Shown here: positions 9,288-17,877 of the stretch, piece by piece
How the letters are laid out: the number at the start of each line of letters is the position of its first letter
Position numbering within the stretch: the stretch's first letter is position 1
Assembly: GCF_000242635.2 (NCBI RefSeq)
Contig: NC_017770.1
Coordinates: 2,368,669-2,432,668 of the forward strand
Origin: Solitalea canadensis DSM 3403
GTDB taxonomy: Bacteria > Bacteroidota > Bacteroidia > Sphingobacteriales > Sphingobacteriaceae
Length of the DNA stretch: 64,000 nt
Reading direction: 5' to 3'
Program-made: the position numbers and the translations under genes
The notes under the pieces: model-generated
Seen by the model: the letters and a program-made list of their open reading frames with translations, nothing else
Databases searched by the model: none
Told to the model about the DNA's origin: nothing

Positions 9288-9707
9288 ATGACTGAACTCT
9301 ATCCTTATGTTTCGTTTTTTATAGGAACAACATTATTGCTTTACACCCTATTTTATCAATTTAAAAGTGATGAATTAATAAAAACTGGTATTTCAGTAGA
9401 GGGTATTATTTTCACAGTTGAAGAAATCAATTCGTTTAATACTCATAAAACATATTACCAGGATATTACTGTTAGATTTCTAACAATCGATAATGAATGG
9501 ATAACAGCTAAATACAACCCTGACCTGCAATTATCTTACAGCGGACAATACTTTATTGGAGAAAAGATTTCAATAAAATACAATCAGGAAAACCCTCAGG
9601 AATTTATTATACTCTCAAAGCAATCAAACAAATTGTCAAAGATAGGATTAGCTACTATAGGAGTTATTTTAATGAGTTATGGAATTTACCTATACCTCTA
9701 TTCTTAA
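9288..9707 (+). CDS. Small membrane protein with a DUF3592-like domain
   Basis: A 139-aa protein from the ATG at 9288 (MTELYPYVSF); an in-frame TTG lies three codons upstream. Residues 5-22 and about 118-138 are membrane segments, and the region between them is a beta-rich domain: VEGIIFTVEEI, the strand YYQDITVRFLT, and EKISIKYNQENPQEFII. This two-helix plus beta-domain layout matches DUF3592 proteins, whose function is unknown. It stands alone between two repeat regions. Confidence 0.75.
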   Translation: MTELYPYVSFFIGTTLLLYTLFYQFKSDELIKTGISVEGIIFTVEEINSFNTHKTYYQDITVRFLTIDNEWITAKYNPDLQLSYSGQYFIGEKISIKYNQENPQEFIILSKQSNKLSKIGLATIGVILMSYGIYLYLYS

Positions 9708-9758
9708 TTCTCCAATTAGTTATTAACTAACATCTGACAATTGACTTATTTTCAATTA

Positions 9759-9842
9759 CCCAGTGTCTCAAATCTCATATCCCATTTCTCACATCTAAAT
9801 TACACCCAGCGTCTCAAATCCCACATCTCACATCTAAAAATC
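9759..9842. repeat. Tandem pair of the GAGATTTGAGA-type repeat abutting the desaturase stop codon
   Basis: Two direct copies with a period of about 47 bases: 9759-9800 (CCCAGTGTCTCAAATCTCAT onward) and 9806-9842 (CCCAGCGTCTCAAATCCCAC onward), both ending CACATCTAAA. The second runs into the minus-strand stop codon at 9841. Orientation matches the copy at 1174-1210. Confidence 0.8.
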
Positions 9843-10944
9843 ATGCCTCATTCAATATAGCACGCATATCCTCAAAGCTATTCTTTCGCAATAATTTCCA
9901 ATGCGAGATCATTGCTTCTCCTAAACTCATGCTTTGATAAGTAATTCCAAAGTCAGCTGCGGTTTGCCTTACTATTTTGGTAAGAGTAGGGTAATGAGAG
10001 TGAGAAACAGTTGGAAATAAATGGTGAACCACATGCAAATTAAAACCGCCCATTAATGAAGTAACGATCTTACTATTGGGTGCAAAATCAGAGGTAACGA
10101 TCAGTTGATGTTCAGCCCAGGTGTGGGACAATTTGCCCTCATCATCTGGCTGCGGAAAAACTGCATTTTCACCCACATGAGAAGATATCAGTGCCAACAA
10201 GGCAACTAAACTTGAAATAAGATGCATCACAATAAAGGCCCCGAATATAGTCCAAAAACCGACAGGTAGAATCATTGCCGGCAAAACCAGCATATAGAAA
10301 AAGTAAAACAACTTAGCTCCTATTAAAATGATCACCTGAAATACGGGATGTTTCACTCCTTTCTTGGGCCCCATTTCATTATCGAAAATATCTTTAAAAT
10401 CTCTTACCAGCGTCCAATTCAATGTATAGGAGAAATACAGCAAAGGCATGTAGAAATGCTGGAATTTATGATATTTAAGATAAGGGCTGTTATCGGCTAT
10501 ACGAACAATCGGCGACTGCTTTATATCAACATCATAGCCAAACATATTTGGATATATATGATGAGATTCAAGATGCCTCATTCTCCAGATGTAATTATTT
10601 GTGCCAAATAATTCAAGGAAATGCACCAGCACTCTATTGGCTTTTTTATTTTTAAATATGGCTTCATGCGCAGCATCATGCACCACATTCAGAAAAATTA
10701 ATACCACTAGTACTCCTATTACTCCGTACGACAGATAAATAGCCCAAGTGCTTTTTACATTAACCAATAAGTTAAAATACAAGCCAAAGTATAAAACTAC
10801 CAGCAGAATGATTTTTACAAAATACGAACCTTGGGCATGTCGAGACAGCTTATTATCCTCAAAATACTGGTTGACTCGCTTTTTAACAGTTGGGTAAAAA
10901 TCTTCGTTTCCTTCCTTTTTAAATTTGACAGATTGGGTATGCAT
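9841..10944 (-). CDS. Membrane fatty acid (acyl-CoA/lipid) desaturase
   Basis: A 367-aa integral membrane di-iron desaturase. The three histidine boxes are clear: HDAAH (89-93), HLESHH (124-129) and HVVHH (304-308). The four hydrophobic stretches lie between boxes as in the family (about 43-85, 200-255). The third box NLHVVHHLFP resembles front-end desaturases (usually QxxHH) but lacks the Gln and there is no fused cytochrome b5 domain, so electrons must come from a separate donor. It introduces a double bond into membrane lipid acyl chains; regiospecificity cannot be read. Expected regulation is by cold or membrane fluidity, but no such site is visible. Confidence 0.9.
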   Translation of the reverse strand: MHTQSVKFKKEGNEDFYPTVKKRVNQYFEDNKLSRHAQGSYFVKIILLVVLYFGLYFNLLVNVKSTWAIYLSYGVIGVLVVLIFLNVVHDAAHEAIFKNKKANRVLVHFLELFGTNNYIWRMRHLESHHIYPNMFGYDVDIKQSPIVRIADNSPYLKYHKFQHFYMPLLYFSYTLNWTLVRDFKDIFDNEMGPKKGVKHPVFQVIILIGAKLFYFFYMLVLPAMILPVGFWTIFGAFIVMHLISSLVALLALISSHVGENAVFPQPDDEGKLSHTWAEHQLIVTSDFAPNSKIVTSLMGGFNLHVVHHLFPTVSHSHYPTLTKIVRQTAADFGITYQSMSLGEAMISHWKLLRKNSFEDMRAILNEA

Positions 10945-11034
10945 GAATATTGAGATTGTAATTTAAATTCAAAAAGCAGCATTTATTATTAACGCAATCT
11001 TTCAGAAATCTTATTCCAACTTCAACGCCTCACA

Positions 11035-12390
11035 TCACACAAGTTTTCTCACAAAGATTGAGATGGTTTCATGTTTTATTACGACAACTTCTGTGCCTTT
11101 TATAATAAACTCTCCTTCGGAAAGTGCATCGTATCGTACATTGTCGATCAATATTTTTCCTGAAGGGCGAAGGTCTGTAAGGGCAAATCCAGTTTTTCCG
11201 GTGAGATCAAGTTTTGTTGCAGAGCTTATATAACCTTCCGACGCACGTTGTTCATCTTTCAATACAACACGTTGAAACAAAGGACTGTTAAATAAGTTTC
11301 GACCGAACACTAATGCTAAAATAACTGAAGCGAACATCGAAACAATTACAATTCCAAAAGCACTCATTAAATTTCCTCCGGTAAAACTAAAATCAAATAA
11401 ATTATTGGCCACCAGGCTAAAAGCCAATCCACAAATTATGCATATTATACCTAGTATGCCGGCCACTCCAAAGCCGGGAATAATAAAGATCTCGGCAAGT
11501 AACAGTAATATACCAATAACAAATAAAAGTATTTCCCAGTTTGCCGCTAATCCTTGCAAATAAAGTGGTGCAAAAAATAAAGCGGCAGCAATTACGGCCA
11601 CAATTAAAGCAAAACCAATTCCTGGTGCTTGTAGCTCAAAATAAATTCCACCAATAATTAACAGAATAAGAATACCACTAATAGCGGGTTTTGTAAGAAA
11701 ATCCAATGCATAGTCAACCCATGTTAACTCCTGCGTTTTCGATTCGTAGTTATTAATATTCTCCTGCTTCAATATTTCGGCAATACTCTCTGCACGTCCA
11801 TCACAATACTTGTTTTTTATAGCCTCTGAGGTCGTAAATGTTAAAACGGTTCCACGCGCTTTAACACCTGGAACAATTATATTTGAATCCACAAACGCTT
11901 CAGCAATCCGCGGATCACGGTTATTTGCTTCTGCTGTTGCACGCATAAGCGAACGCATATACGACTGATACTTCTCAGGCATTACTTGTCCTGTTTGGTT
12001 TACAACACTTGCAGCGCCAATACTGGCAGCATTTCTCATGTATATTTTATCACACGCAATGGCGATCAATGCCCCTGCCGAAGCAGCATTATTATTTATA
12101 AAAACTACCGTTTTAATCGGTGACTCCAGAATGATCGTACGAATAGAATCAGCCATATCAAGCATCCCACCATAAGTATTCATGTCAATTAGAATCACAT
12201 CGGCTTTATATTCATTTGCCTCCTTGAAGGCCTGTTTTGTTTTTCGCCATGCAGCCGGAGCTATTTCTTCACTTATTCGAAATTGATAAACTTTTATTTT
12301 TGAATTCGATAATTGCGTAGTATCCTGCGCATTAACTGAAAAACAGATCGAAATAATAGCTAAAAAAAGAAAGTAAATACGTTGAATCAT
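11035..12390 (-). CDS. nfeD: NfeD-type membrane serine protease (long form, ClpP-like domain)
   Basis: A 451-aa protein: signal peptide (1-21, ending VNAQ), ClpP-class protease domain (about 30-220), then four or five membrane segments (about 230-365) and a C-terminal NfeD OB-fold domain (about 375-451). The catalytic Ser is S104 in NNNAASAGALIAIACD and the general-base Lys is probably K140 (MPEKYQSYM), matching the Ser-Lys dyad known from the Pyrococcus 1510-N protease. The preceding NTYGGMLDMADSIRT forms the oxyanion-hole strand. In other genomes it often sits next to a stomatin/flotillin-like gene, but here it stands alone, divergent from the DUF4905 gene. Confidence 0.92.
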   Translation of the reverse strand: MIQRIYFLFLAIISICFSVNAQDTTQLSNSKIKVYQFRISEEIAPAAWRKTKQAFKEANEYKADVILIDMNTYGGMLDMADSIRTIILESPIKTVVFINNNAASAGALIAIACDKIYMRNAASIGAASVVNQTGQVMPEKYQSYMRSLMRATAEANNRDPRIAEAFVDSNIIVPGVKARGTVLTFTTSEAIKNKYCDGRAESIAEILKQENINNYESKTQELTWVDYALDFLTKPAISGILILLIIGGIYFELQAPGIGFALIVAVIAAALFFAPLYLQGLAANWEILLFVIGILLLLAEIFIIPGFGVAGILGIICIICGLAFSLVANNLFDFSFTGGNLMSAFGIVIVSMFASVILALVFGRNLFNSPLFQRVVLKDEQRASEGYISSATKLDLTGKTGFALTDLRPSGKILIDNVRYDALSEGEFIIKGTEVVVIKHETISIFVRKLV

Positions 12391-12441
12391 AGATTTTGAT
12401 AGGTTCTTTTAACTTTGTGTTAATTATTACAGTTAAAAGTT

Positions 12442-13212
12442 GTGATTAAAGATAAGGTAAATACTCATTTTTCTAAAGAATTTAATGGATTTGTGTGGAA
12501 GATCATGGTCGACGAAAAGAAGGATATGCTTGCTTTAGAGATCAGAAATGCCGAATTAAAAACGACTTCATTCACCTGTATCAATATTAATAATCAACAA
12601 GTTACTATTAATAATTTACAACTTGAAGAATCTTGGTTCTGTGGGATGGAAATTATTTCTGATGGAGTTTTATTGTTGCATTATTATATAAATGAATCTT
12701 CTCCTGAACATAAAGGAATGATTGCGTTTGATGCTTGTTCAGGCAAAATGTTATGGGAAAATTATACGCATGCCTATTCCGGAGAAAAATGGAATGCTTT
12801 TATAGCTTACAACACCCGAATAGAACCTAAACGTTTTGTTTATCTCGATAAAACTACGGGTCAGGTTGTTCAACCTATTCCTGACGATGAAAAAGCTTCA
12901 TTACAAAACTCCTTCTTCACATTTCCTGAACTTGTTGACGCAAAAGTTTATGAATCTTATTTGAGTCCACATACGCCCGAGGGGATTGTTGAATTAGCAC
13001 AAACAGATAACACAACTATTATTTCATTCTATATAAAAGATAATCAAGTAGTTACAAATTACATAAGAGTTTTCAACAATATGAATGAACTTGTTTTGGA
13101 AGACAAAATGCTTTCAGACATACAAAATCAAGGTTCTGATACGTTTTTTGTCTACAAAAAGTGCTTATTGTACATAAAAAACAGGTCAAAAATTGTCGGT
13201 TATTTCTTATAA
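12442..13212 (+). CDS. DUF4905-like beta-propeller-type protein
   Basis: A 256-aa soluble protein starting at GTG (12442); no in-frame ATG exists before residue 25 in IMVDEKK. The pattern of strands with WKIMVDEKKDMLALEIRNAE, FDACSGKMLWENY and YLDKTTGQVVQ resembles the PQQ/propeller-like blades of the Bacteroidota family DUF4905. It lacks a signal peptide. The function is unknown. A promoter -7 box TAACTTTG lies at 12410-12417. Its 3' end is 25 bases before the LysM gene on the same strand, so they may be co-transcribed. Confidence 0.75.
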   Translation: MIKDKVNTHFSKEFNGFVWKIMVDEKKDMLALEIRNAELKTTSFTCININNQQVTINNLQLEESWFCGMEIISDGVLLLHYYINESSPEHKGMIAFDACSGKMLWENYTHAYSGEKWNAFIAYNTRIEPKRFVYLDKTTGQVVQPIPDDEKASLQNSFFTFPELVDAKVYESYLSPHTPEGIVELAQTDNTTIISFYIKDNQVVTNYIRVFNNMNELVLEDKMLSDIQNQGSDTFFVYKKCLLYIKNRSKIVGYFL

Positions 13213-13237
13213 TTGCGGCTGCTTACAATTAACGTTT

Positions 13238-14134
13238 ATGAAGAGATTAGGATTATTATTTATGTCGGTTTTTGGCGTTTTGTCGATTGCCAAAGCAACA
13301 ACTATTGATTCATTGGGAATTAGTGAATACAAAGGTAAAGCGGTAATTCTTCACCTTGTTGAATCAAAGGAGAACTACTATTCCATCAGTCGTAAATATC
13401 ATGTAAGTCCTTCTGAATTGATGGAATTTAATGATAATGCTCCAATCAGAATCGGTGATACATTAAAGATCAACAAAAAAGGGTTGACATTAAAAAAAGG
13501 AGCTACAGCTGTGGCTTCAGGAAAAACCATTGAACATACAGTTGCGACAGGAGAAACATTATTTGCCATTTCAAGAAAATATGGAGTTTCTGTTGAAGAT
13601 ATCATTAATTTAAACGGTTTAACAGATAATAGCGTTAAAATTGGTCAAAAATTAAAGATCAACTCGGGAGGAAAATCAGCAGCTACCGTTGTAGTTACTC
13701 CGCCTGCTAAACCAACTGAGACTGTTGTAAAAGTAGAACCGAAACAAGAAGAAGTAAAGGTTAAACCAACAACAACACCCGTAAAAACTGAACAGAAGCA
13801 GGAAGTGGAAACGGATGAAAATGCAGCAGTTGTAGATACATCTGTACCGGCAAAAGTAGGTCGTGAAATTCATGAAAGCGGTATGGCCACCTGGATCAGT
13901 GATAATGATTTAAACCAAGCTAAAAGCGTTGCATTGCACCGTACAGCTCCAATTGGAACAATCGTTAAAATAACCAATCCTATGACTAACAAAAGTGTAT
14001 ATGTGAAGGTGGTTGGTAATTTCCCGGAAAGTGCAGATACCAAGAATGTTTTGATTGTAATATCAAAATCGGCGGCGAACTTATTAGGTGTACGTGATCA
14101 GAAATTCAGAATCGATCTGGCGTACGCAATGTAA
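13238..14134 (+). CDS. Secreted LysM protein with a degenerate RlpA-like barrel domain
   Basis: A 298-aa exported protein with signal peptide (1-20, ending AKA); the ATG at 13238 is preferred over an upstream in-frame codon inside the previous gene. Two LysM peptidoglycan-binding domains follow (about 36-79 and 99-143, the second with HTVATGETLFAISRKYGVS). Next is a Pro/Glu/Lys-rich linker (150-205) and a C-terminal double-psi beta-barrel like that of RlpA (213-298: ESGMATW, TAPIGTIVKITNP). H234 aligns with the RlpA active-site His, but the usual NDRGPF segment with the catalytic Asp is replaced by VVGNFPES, so lytic transglycosylase activity is doubtful. Probably a periplasmic wall-binding protein. 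uridine kinase follows 9 bases later. Confidence 0.85.
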   Translation: MKRLGLLFMSVFGVLSIAKATTIDSLGISEYKGKAVILHLVESKENYYSISRKYHVSPSELMEFNDNAPIRIGDTLKINKKGLTLKKGATAVASGKTIEHTVATGETLFAISRKYGVSVEDIINLNGLTDNSVKIGQKLKINSGGKSAATVVVTPPAKPTETVVKVEPKQEEVKVKPTTTPVKTEQKQEVETDENAAVVDTSVPAKVGREIHESGMATWISDNDLNQAKSVALHRTAPIGTIVKITNPMTNKSVYVKVVGNFPESADTKNVLIVISKSAANLLGVRDQKFRIDLAYAM

Positions 14135-14143
14135 TCATTAAGG

Positions 14144-14776
14144 ATGAGTAACAGACCTTTTGTAATTGGAGTTGCCGGGGGGAGCGGATCTGGTAAAACC
14201 TATTTTTTGCGCTCGCTGCTTAACCATTTTCAACCTGAACAAATTTGTATTGTTTCGCAGGATGATTACTATATTCCTGTTGGAGACTTAAGTCCTGAGG
14301 AGAATAAACTTTACAACTTTGATCTTCCACGAACAATTGACAACGATAAGTTTCATCTGGATGTCGAAACGCTTATAAAAGGAGAATCGGTTTTCAAAAA
14401 GGAGTATACGTTCAACAACCCAAATGCGATTCCCAAAATGCTGGAATGTAAACCTGCTCCAATTTTAGTTGTTGAAGGTTTATTTATTTTCCACTTTGAA
14501 GCGATTAATAAGCTCCTTGATATGAGGATATTTATTGATGCACACGAAGAACTGGCACTTAGACGTCGCCTTAAACGCGATCAGGAAGAACGAGGTTATT
14601 CTCACGAGGATATCATGTATAAATGGGAACATCACGTAGTTCCTGCCTATAACGAGTTCTTATTGCCACATAAATTAAACGCCGACATTGTTGTTGATAA
14701 CAATGAAGTACAGGATATTGATTTTATTGGTTTTAAACATGCTGTAGAAGAACGATTGATCAAAAAGAATATGTAA
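14144..14776 (+). CDS. udk: Uridine kinase
   Basis: A 210-aa P-loop kinase of the pyrimidine salvage pathway that phosphorylates uridine (and cytidine). The Walker A motif is GVAGGSGSGKT at residues 9-19. The substrate-binding region follows with QDDYYIPVGDLSPEE and NFDLPRTID, and the lid-type RRLKRDQEERG Arg cluster is typical of uridine/phosphoribulokinase family members. Length matches bacterial Udk. It follows the LysM gene closely and ends before a strong terminator. Confidence 0.9.
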   Translation: MSNRPFVIGVAGGSGSGKTYFLRSLLNHFQPEQICIVSQDDYYIPVGDLSPEENKLYNFDLPRTIDNDKFHLDVETLIKGESVFKKEYTFNNPNAIPKMLECKPAPILVVEGLFIFHFEAINKLLDMRIFIDAHEELALRRRLKRDQEERGYSHEDIMYKWEHHVVPAYNEFLLPHKLNADIVVDNNEVQDIDFIGFKHAVEERLIKKNM

Positions 14777-14793
14777 TCTTCTAAAAGATACAA

Positions 14794-14831
14794 AACAAGA
14801 GCGGCTTTATTAATATAGAGCCGCTTTTGTT
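14794..14831 (+). terminator. Intrinsic terminator after uridine kinase
   Basis: 13-bp stem with one wobble pair, AACAAGAGCGGCT (14794-14806) / AGCCGCTTTTGTT (14819-14831). Confidence 0.75.
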
Positions 14832-14901
14832 AGTTTATTACAGGATGGATCAATCCCAAAAAGGAGAATAACCTTAGTTGTTATAGTCTAAAATATAAAA
14901 A

Positions 14902-14926
14902 AAGCTGACCCGCATTGGATCAGCTT
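14902..14926 (-). terminator. Terminator downstream of the CoA-transferase genes
   Basis: Stem AAGCTGACCC / GGATCAGCTT with one mismatch; on the minus strand it is followed by a T-rich tract (complement of the A run before 14902). Confidence 0.65.
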
Positions 14927-14973
14927 CATTATAATAAGGGCTAACTGAATAGCCCGAACACCAGTCTTTCTTA

Positions 14974-15630
14974 TTATAAAACCATTTCGGGAACTTCACC
15001 CTCAACAATTAATTTACCTGCTGTTGAGTTTTTAATATATTCAACAGAAATACCGGGAGCACGCTCTAATAATTTAAAACCTCCTTCAGGAAGTACGTCA
15101 AAAACGCCCAGCTCTGTAACTATCTTTTTTACACAACGCGTGCCGGTTAAAGGTAAAGTACAAGCAGGTAATAACTTAGATTCTCCGGCTTTATTAACAT
15201 GCTGCATAGCTACTATGATGTTCTTCGCAGAAGCTACCAAGTCCATCGCCCCTCCCATTCCCTTTACCATCTTACCTGGAATTTTCCAGTTAGCAATATC
15301 TCCATTTTCAGATACCTCCATTGCCCCTAAAATAGTCAGGTTTACTTTCCCAGCGCGAATCATTCCAAAACTTAGCGCCGAATCAAAAATTGATGTGCCC
15401 GGTAATGTGGTGATAGTTTGCTTGCCCGCATTGATTAAATCAGGATCCTCTTCTCCTTCATAAGGAAAAGGGCCCATACCTAATAATCCGTTTTCAGATT
15501 GCAGGGTAACAGAAATTCCTTCAGGTATATAATTGGCCACTAAAGTAGGAATACCAATTCCGAGGTTTACATAATAACCATCCTTTAGTTCTCTTGCTAT
15601 TCGTTTAGCTATGCCGTTTTTATCTAACAT
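14974..15630 (-). CDS. scoB: 3-oxoacid CoA-transferase, subunit B
   Basis: A 218-aa beta subunit of the SCOT-type CoA-transferase, which moves CoA between succinyl-CoA and acetoacetate or similar 3-oxoacids. The catalytic Glu lies in SENG (E46 in LQSENGLLGMGPFP). NLGIGIPTLVANY at the start and KMVKGMGGAMDLV in the middle are family hallmarks. The partner subunit A gene is 99 bases upstream on the same strand; the gap contains short repeats rather than the usual tight junction. Substrate specificity (acetoacetate versus butyrate/acetate) is not certain. Confidence 0.93.
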   Translation of the reverse strand: MLDKNGIAKRIARELKDGYYVNLGIGIPTLVANYIPEGISVTLQSENGLLGMGPFPYEGEEDPDLINAGKQTITTLPGTSIFDSALSFGMIRAGKVNLTILGAMEVSENGDIANWKIPGKMVKGMGGAMDLVASAKNIIVAMQHVNKAGESKLLPACTLPLTGTRCVKKIVTELGVFDVLPEGGFKLLERAPGISVEYIKNSTAGKLIVEGEVPEMVL

Positions 15631-15642
15631 TTTTCTTTTTTT

Positions 15643-15730
15643 TGATTACACCGATTGATTTTCGATGACTATAAATGATTACACCGATAGAACGTCTAAT
15701 GATTAAAGACTCAAAACTCAAGACTAAGAT
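15643..15730. repeat. Short direct repeats between the two CoA-transferase genes
   Basis: TGATTACACCGAT occurs twice (15643-15655 and 15676-15688, 33 bases apart), followed by ACTCAAAACTCAAGACT (from 15709). The word composition resembles other intergenic repeats in this window. Confidence 0.6.
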
Positions 15731-16431
15731 TACCCTTCTCTCTTCCGAACGGTACGTTGTTCAATCCTCTTTTCGTAATTAGAACCTTGGAATATACGGT
15801 GAACATAAATACCAGGAGTATGAATCTGATCAGGGTTTAATTCTCCTGCAGGAACTAACTCTTCCACTTCTGCAATGGTAATTTTACCACCCATTGCCAT
15901 TAAAGGATTGAAATTTCTTGCTGTTGAACGGAAAATTAAATTGCCATGTGTATCACCCTTCCATGCCTTTACAATCGCAAACTGAGCATCAAAAGCATAT
16001 TCTAATAAGTAATCTTTACCGTTAAAATTCCTGATTTCCTTTCCTTCTGCAACCTCGGTGCCCACACCCGCAGGTGTAAAAATTGCAGGCATCCCATAAC
16101 CGGCAGCCATACACCGCGTAGCCAGGGTTCCCTGCGGAATTAACTCTACTTCAAGCTCTCCACTCAACAACTGACGCTCGAATTCGGCATTTTCACCTAC
16201 ATAAGATGAAATCATTTTTTTGATTTGCTTATGCTGCAATAATAAACCCAATCCGAAATCATCAACGCCTGCATTATTAGAAATACAAGTGAGATCCTTC
16301 ACGTTTTTTTTCACTAAAGCTGAAATACAGTTTTCCGGAATACCACACAAACCAAAGCCACCCACCATAAGTGTTAGTCCATCAGTTATGTCTTTAACCG
16401 CTTCGTCGGCATTAGCAACAACTTTGTTCAT
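15730..16431 (-). CDS. scoA: 3-oxoacid CoA-transferase, subunit A
   Basis: A 233-aa alpha subunit, partner of the B subunit gene downstream. Family features are the CoA-binding glycine-rich stretch [15 protein letters not shown] near residue 22, the [14 protein letters not shown] segment, the strand [21 protein letters not shown], and [11 protein letters not shown]. The two subunits together form the active heterotetramer used in ketone body or branched-chain breakdown. Expression probably begins in the 243-base gap upstream, shared divergently with the Cys-rich small gene. Confidence 0.93.
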   Translation of the reverse strand: MNKVVANADEAVKDITDGLTLMVGGFGLCGIPENCISALVKKNVKDLTCISNNAGVDDFGLGLLLQHKQIKKMISSYVGENAEFERQLLSGELEVELIPQGTLATRCMAAGYGMPAIFTPAGVGTEVAEGKEIRNFNGKDYLLEYAFDAQFAIVKAWKGDTHGNLIFRSTARNFNPLMAMGGKITIAEVEELVPAGELNPDQIHTPGIYVHRIFQGSNYEKRIEQRTVRKREG

Positions 16432-16624
16432 AAATATTTAACTATCGTTTATTGATTAAAGGTTCTCAGAATTTGAGGTACCAAGCCGGCGACTCACAAT
16501 ACTGATAAATTGGTCTTCTAAAATACTACTTTACCCGCACTATTGTTAATGTTTGCTTCCTTAAAGTTTAGATTAACAGCAATTTTTCTTACTTAAAGTT
16601 TATTTAAAATTTGTCTAAATATTA

Positions 16625-16657
16625 TTTGTATTCAATCTAAATATTGCTTTATATTTG
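16625..16657 (+). promoter_or_regulatory. Bacteroidota-type promoter for the Cys-rich small gene
   Basis: TTTG at 16625-16628 and TATATTTG at 16650-16657, separated by 21 bases, match the -33 TTTG and -7 TAnnTTTG elements known for the primary sigma factor of Bacteroidota. The start codon follows 17 bases after the -7 box. Confidence 0.65.
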
Positions 16658-16674
16658 CAGCAGTTTATAACGAG

Positions 16675-16845
16675 ATGGAAGAGGTAAAGTTTTTAGATTC
16701 AGCTGTTTTTAAGTCATCTGTTAATCCAACAGATCCGGAATTAGCAAAAGGTTTAAATATTTATTTAGGTGGATGTTGCGCATTTAAAAAATGCTGCAAG
16801 AAATATAAAAAAGGTAAAGCTTGCAAAAGCTGCCCTAAACATTAA
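16675..16845 (+). CDS. Small cysteine-rich protein, 56 aa
   Basis: A short frame from ATG 16675 to TAA 16843-16845. The N-terminal half (MEEVKFLDSAVFKSSVNPTD) is ordinary. The C-terminal half is GGCCAFKKCCKKYKKGKACK followed by SCPKH, with six Cys, ten Lys and a terminal His. The pattern CC-x4-CC-x8-C-x2-C suggests metal binding or redox activity, and the Lys excess would allow contact with nucleic acid or membrane. A well-matched promoter stands just upstream and a strong terminator 42 bases downstream, so it is a complete transcription unit. Function unknown; I recall similar unnamed small proteins in related genomes but cannot confirm. Confidence 0.75.
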   Translation: MEEVKFLDSAVFKSSVNPTDPELAKGLNIYLGGCCAFKKCCKKYKKGKACKSCPKH

Positions 16846-16887
16846 TGATTTGGTAATCGTTTTTACGATTATCTATTTGAATATACA

Positions 16888-16921
16888 AAAACGGTCCGGT
16901 TAAAATTAACCAGACCGTTTT
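16888..16921. terminator. Bidirectional terminator between the Cys-rich gene and glutaminase
   Basis: 15-bp stem with one mismatch: AAAACGGTC-c-GGTTAA / TTAACC-a-GACCGTTTT, 2-base loop, A-run on one side and T-rich on the other, serving both convergent genes. Confidence 0.85.
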
Positions 16922-16940
16922 ATGTTTTAATAGGAAGTAA

Positions 16941-17861
16941 TCAAAATATTGACCTATTAGTTAAGGTAGTAAACATCTCGAGGACATGAATACCTGCTAC
17001 TGAATTACCAAATTTATTAAGTCCAGGGCTCCATGTAACTACACTCAATTCTCCCGGCAAAAATGCGGCAATACCGCCTCCCACACCGCTTTTCCCTGGT
17101 AATCCAACACGGTAAGCGAACTCTCCTGCTTCATCATAGAAACCACAAGTGAGCATTATCGCGTTTAAACGTTTTGCCTGACCCGAAGTTAAAATTTGTT
17201 GGCTGTTTACAGGCAGAACTCCATGATTGGCAAATAGTAAAAATGCTTTTGCAAGCTGTTTGCATGTCATTTCAACCGAACAAACATGGAAATATAGATC
17301 CAGAACTGTTTCCACATCATTATGAATATTTCCAAATCCTTTCATAAAATTGACGAGGGCCCGGTTATTAAAGCCATGTTCGCTTTCCGAAGCCACCACA
17401 GCTAAATTGAAATCAATAGAAGTATCTCCTGCCAGCGTTCGGATAAAATTTAACACCTCTTTCTTAGGGTCGTTAAAATTTGAAACAATTACATCGGCTA
17501 TTACCAACGCACCTGCATTAATGAACGGATTTCGTGGAATGCCTTTTTCAAATTCAAGCTGCACTAATGAGTTAAATGGATTCCCCGAGGGTTCTACTCC
17601 TACTCTTTTCCATAATTCCTCTCCTAAAACTGAAACAGCCAGGGTAAGGGAAAATACTTTAGAGATACTTTGAATTGAAAATTTTGTATTTACATCTCCA
17701 ACACTAAAATTTTCTCCCTGCAAAGTATCAACAGCTATACCAAAATGATTAAGTTCAACTTTGGCAAGTTCAGGAATATAATCCGCTACTTTACCTTTAT
17801 TAATAGAACTTTGTCCGAAAATAGCAACTTGCTGTAAGATTGACTGATAATCGATTCGCAT
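16941..17861 (-). CDS. glsA: Glutaminase
   Basis: A 306-aa cytoplasmic glutaminase hydrolysing L-glutamine to glutamate and ammonia. It has the beta-lactamase-like fold signature with catalytic Ser65 and Lys68 in QSISK, the NPFINAGAL segment, the Asn/Tyr region of VVASESEHGFNNRAL, and GLPGKSGVGGGI near the C-terminus. Length is normal for the GlsA/YbaS family. In enterobacteria this enzyme supports acid resistance by releasing ammonia; whether that holds here is not known. The gene starts 16 bases after mutS2, so both are probably co-transcribed. Confidence 0.94.
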   Translation of the reverse strand: MRIDYQSILQQVAIFGQSSINKGKVADYIPELAKVELNHFGIAVDTLQGENFSVGDVNTKFSIQSISKVFSLTLAVSVLGEELWKRVGVEPSGNPFNSLVQLEFEKGIPRNPFINAGALVIADVIVSNFNDPKKEVLNFIRTLAGDTSIDFNLAVVASESEHGFNNRALVNFMKGFGNIHNDVETVLDLYFHVCSVEMTCKQLAKAFLLFANHGVLPVNSQQILTSGQAKRLNAIMLTCGFYDEAGEFAYRVGLPGKSGVGGGIAAFLPGELSVVTWSPGLNKFGNSVAGIHVLEMFTTLTNRSIF

Positions 17862-17877
17862 TGAATATTGTTCCAGA

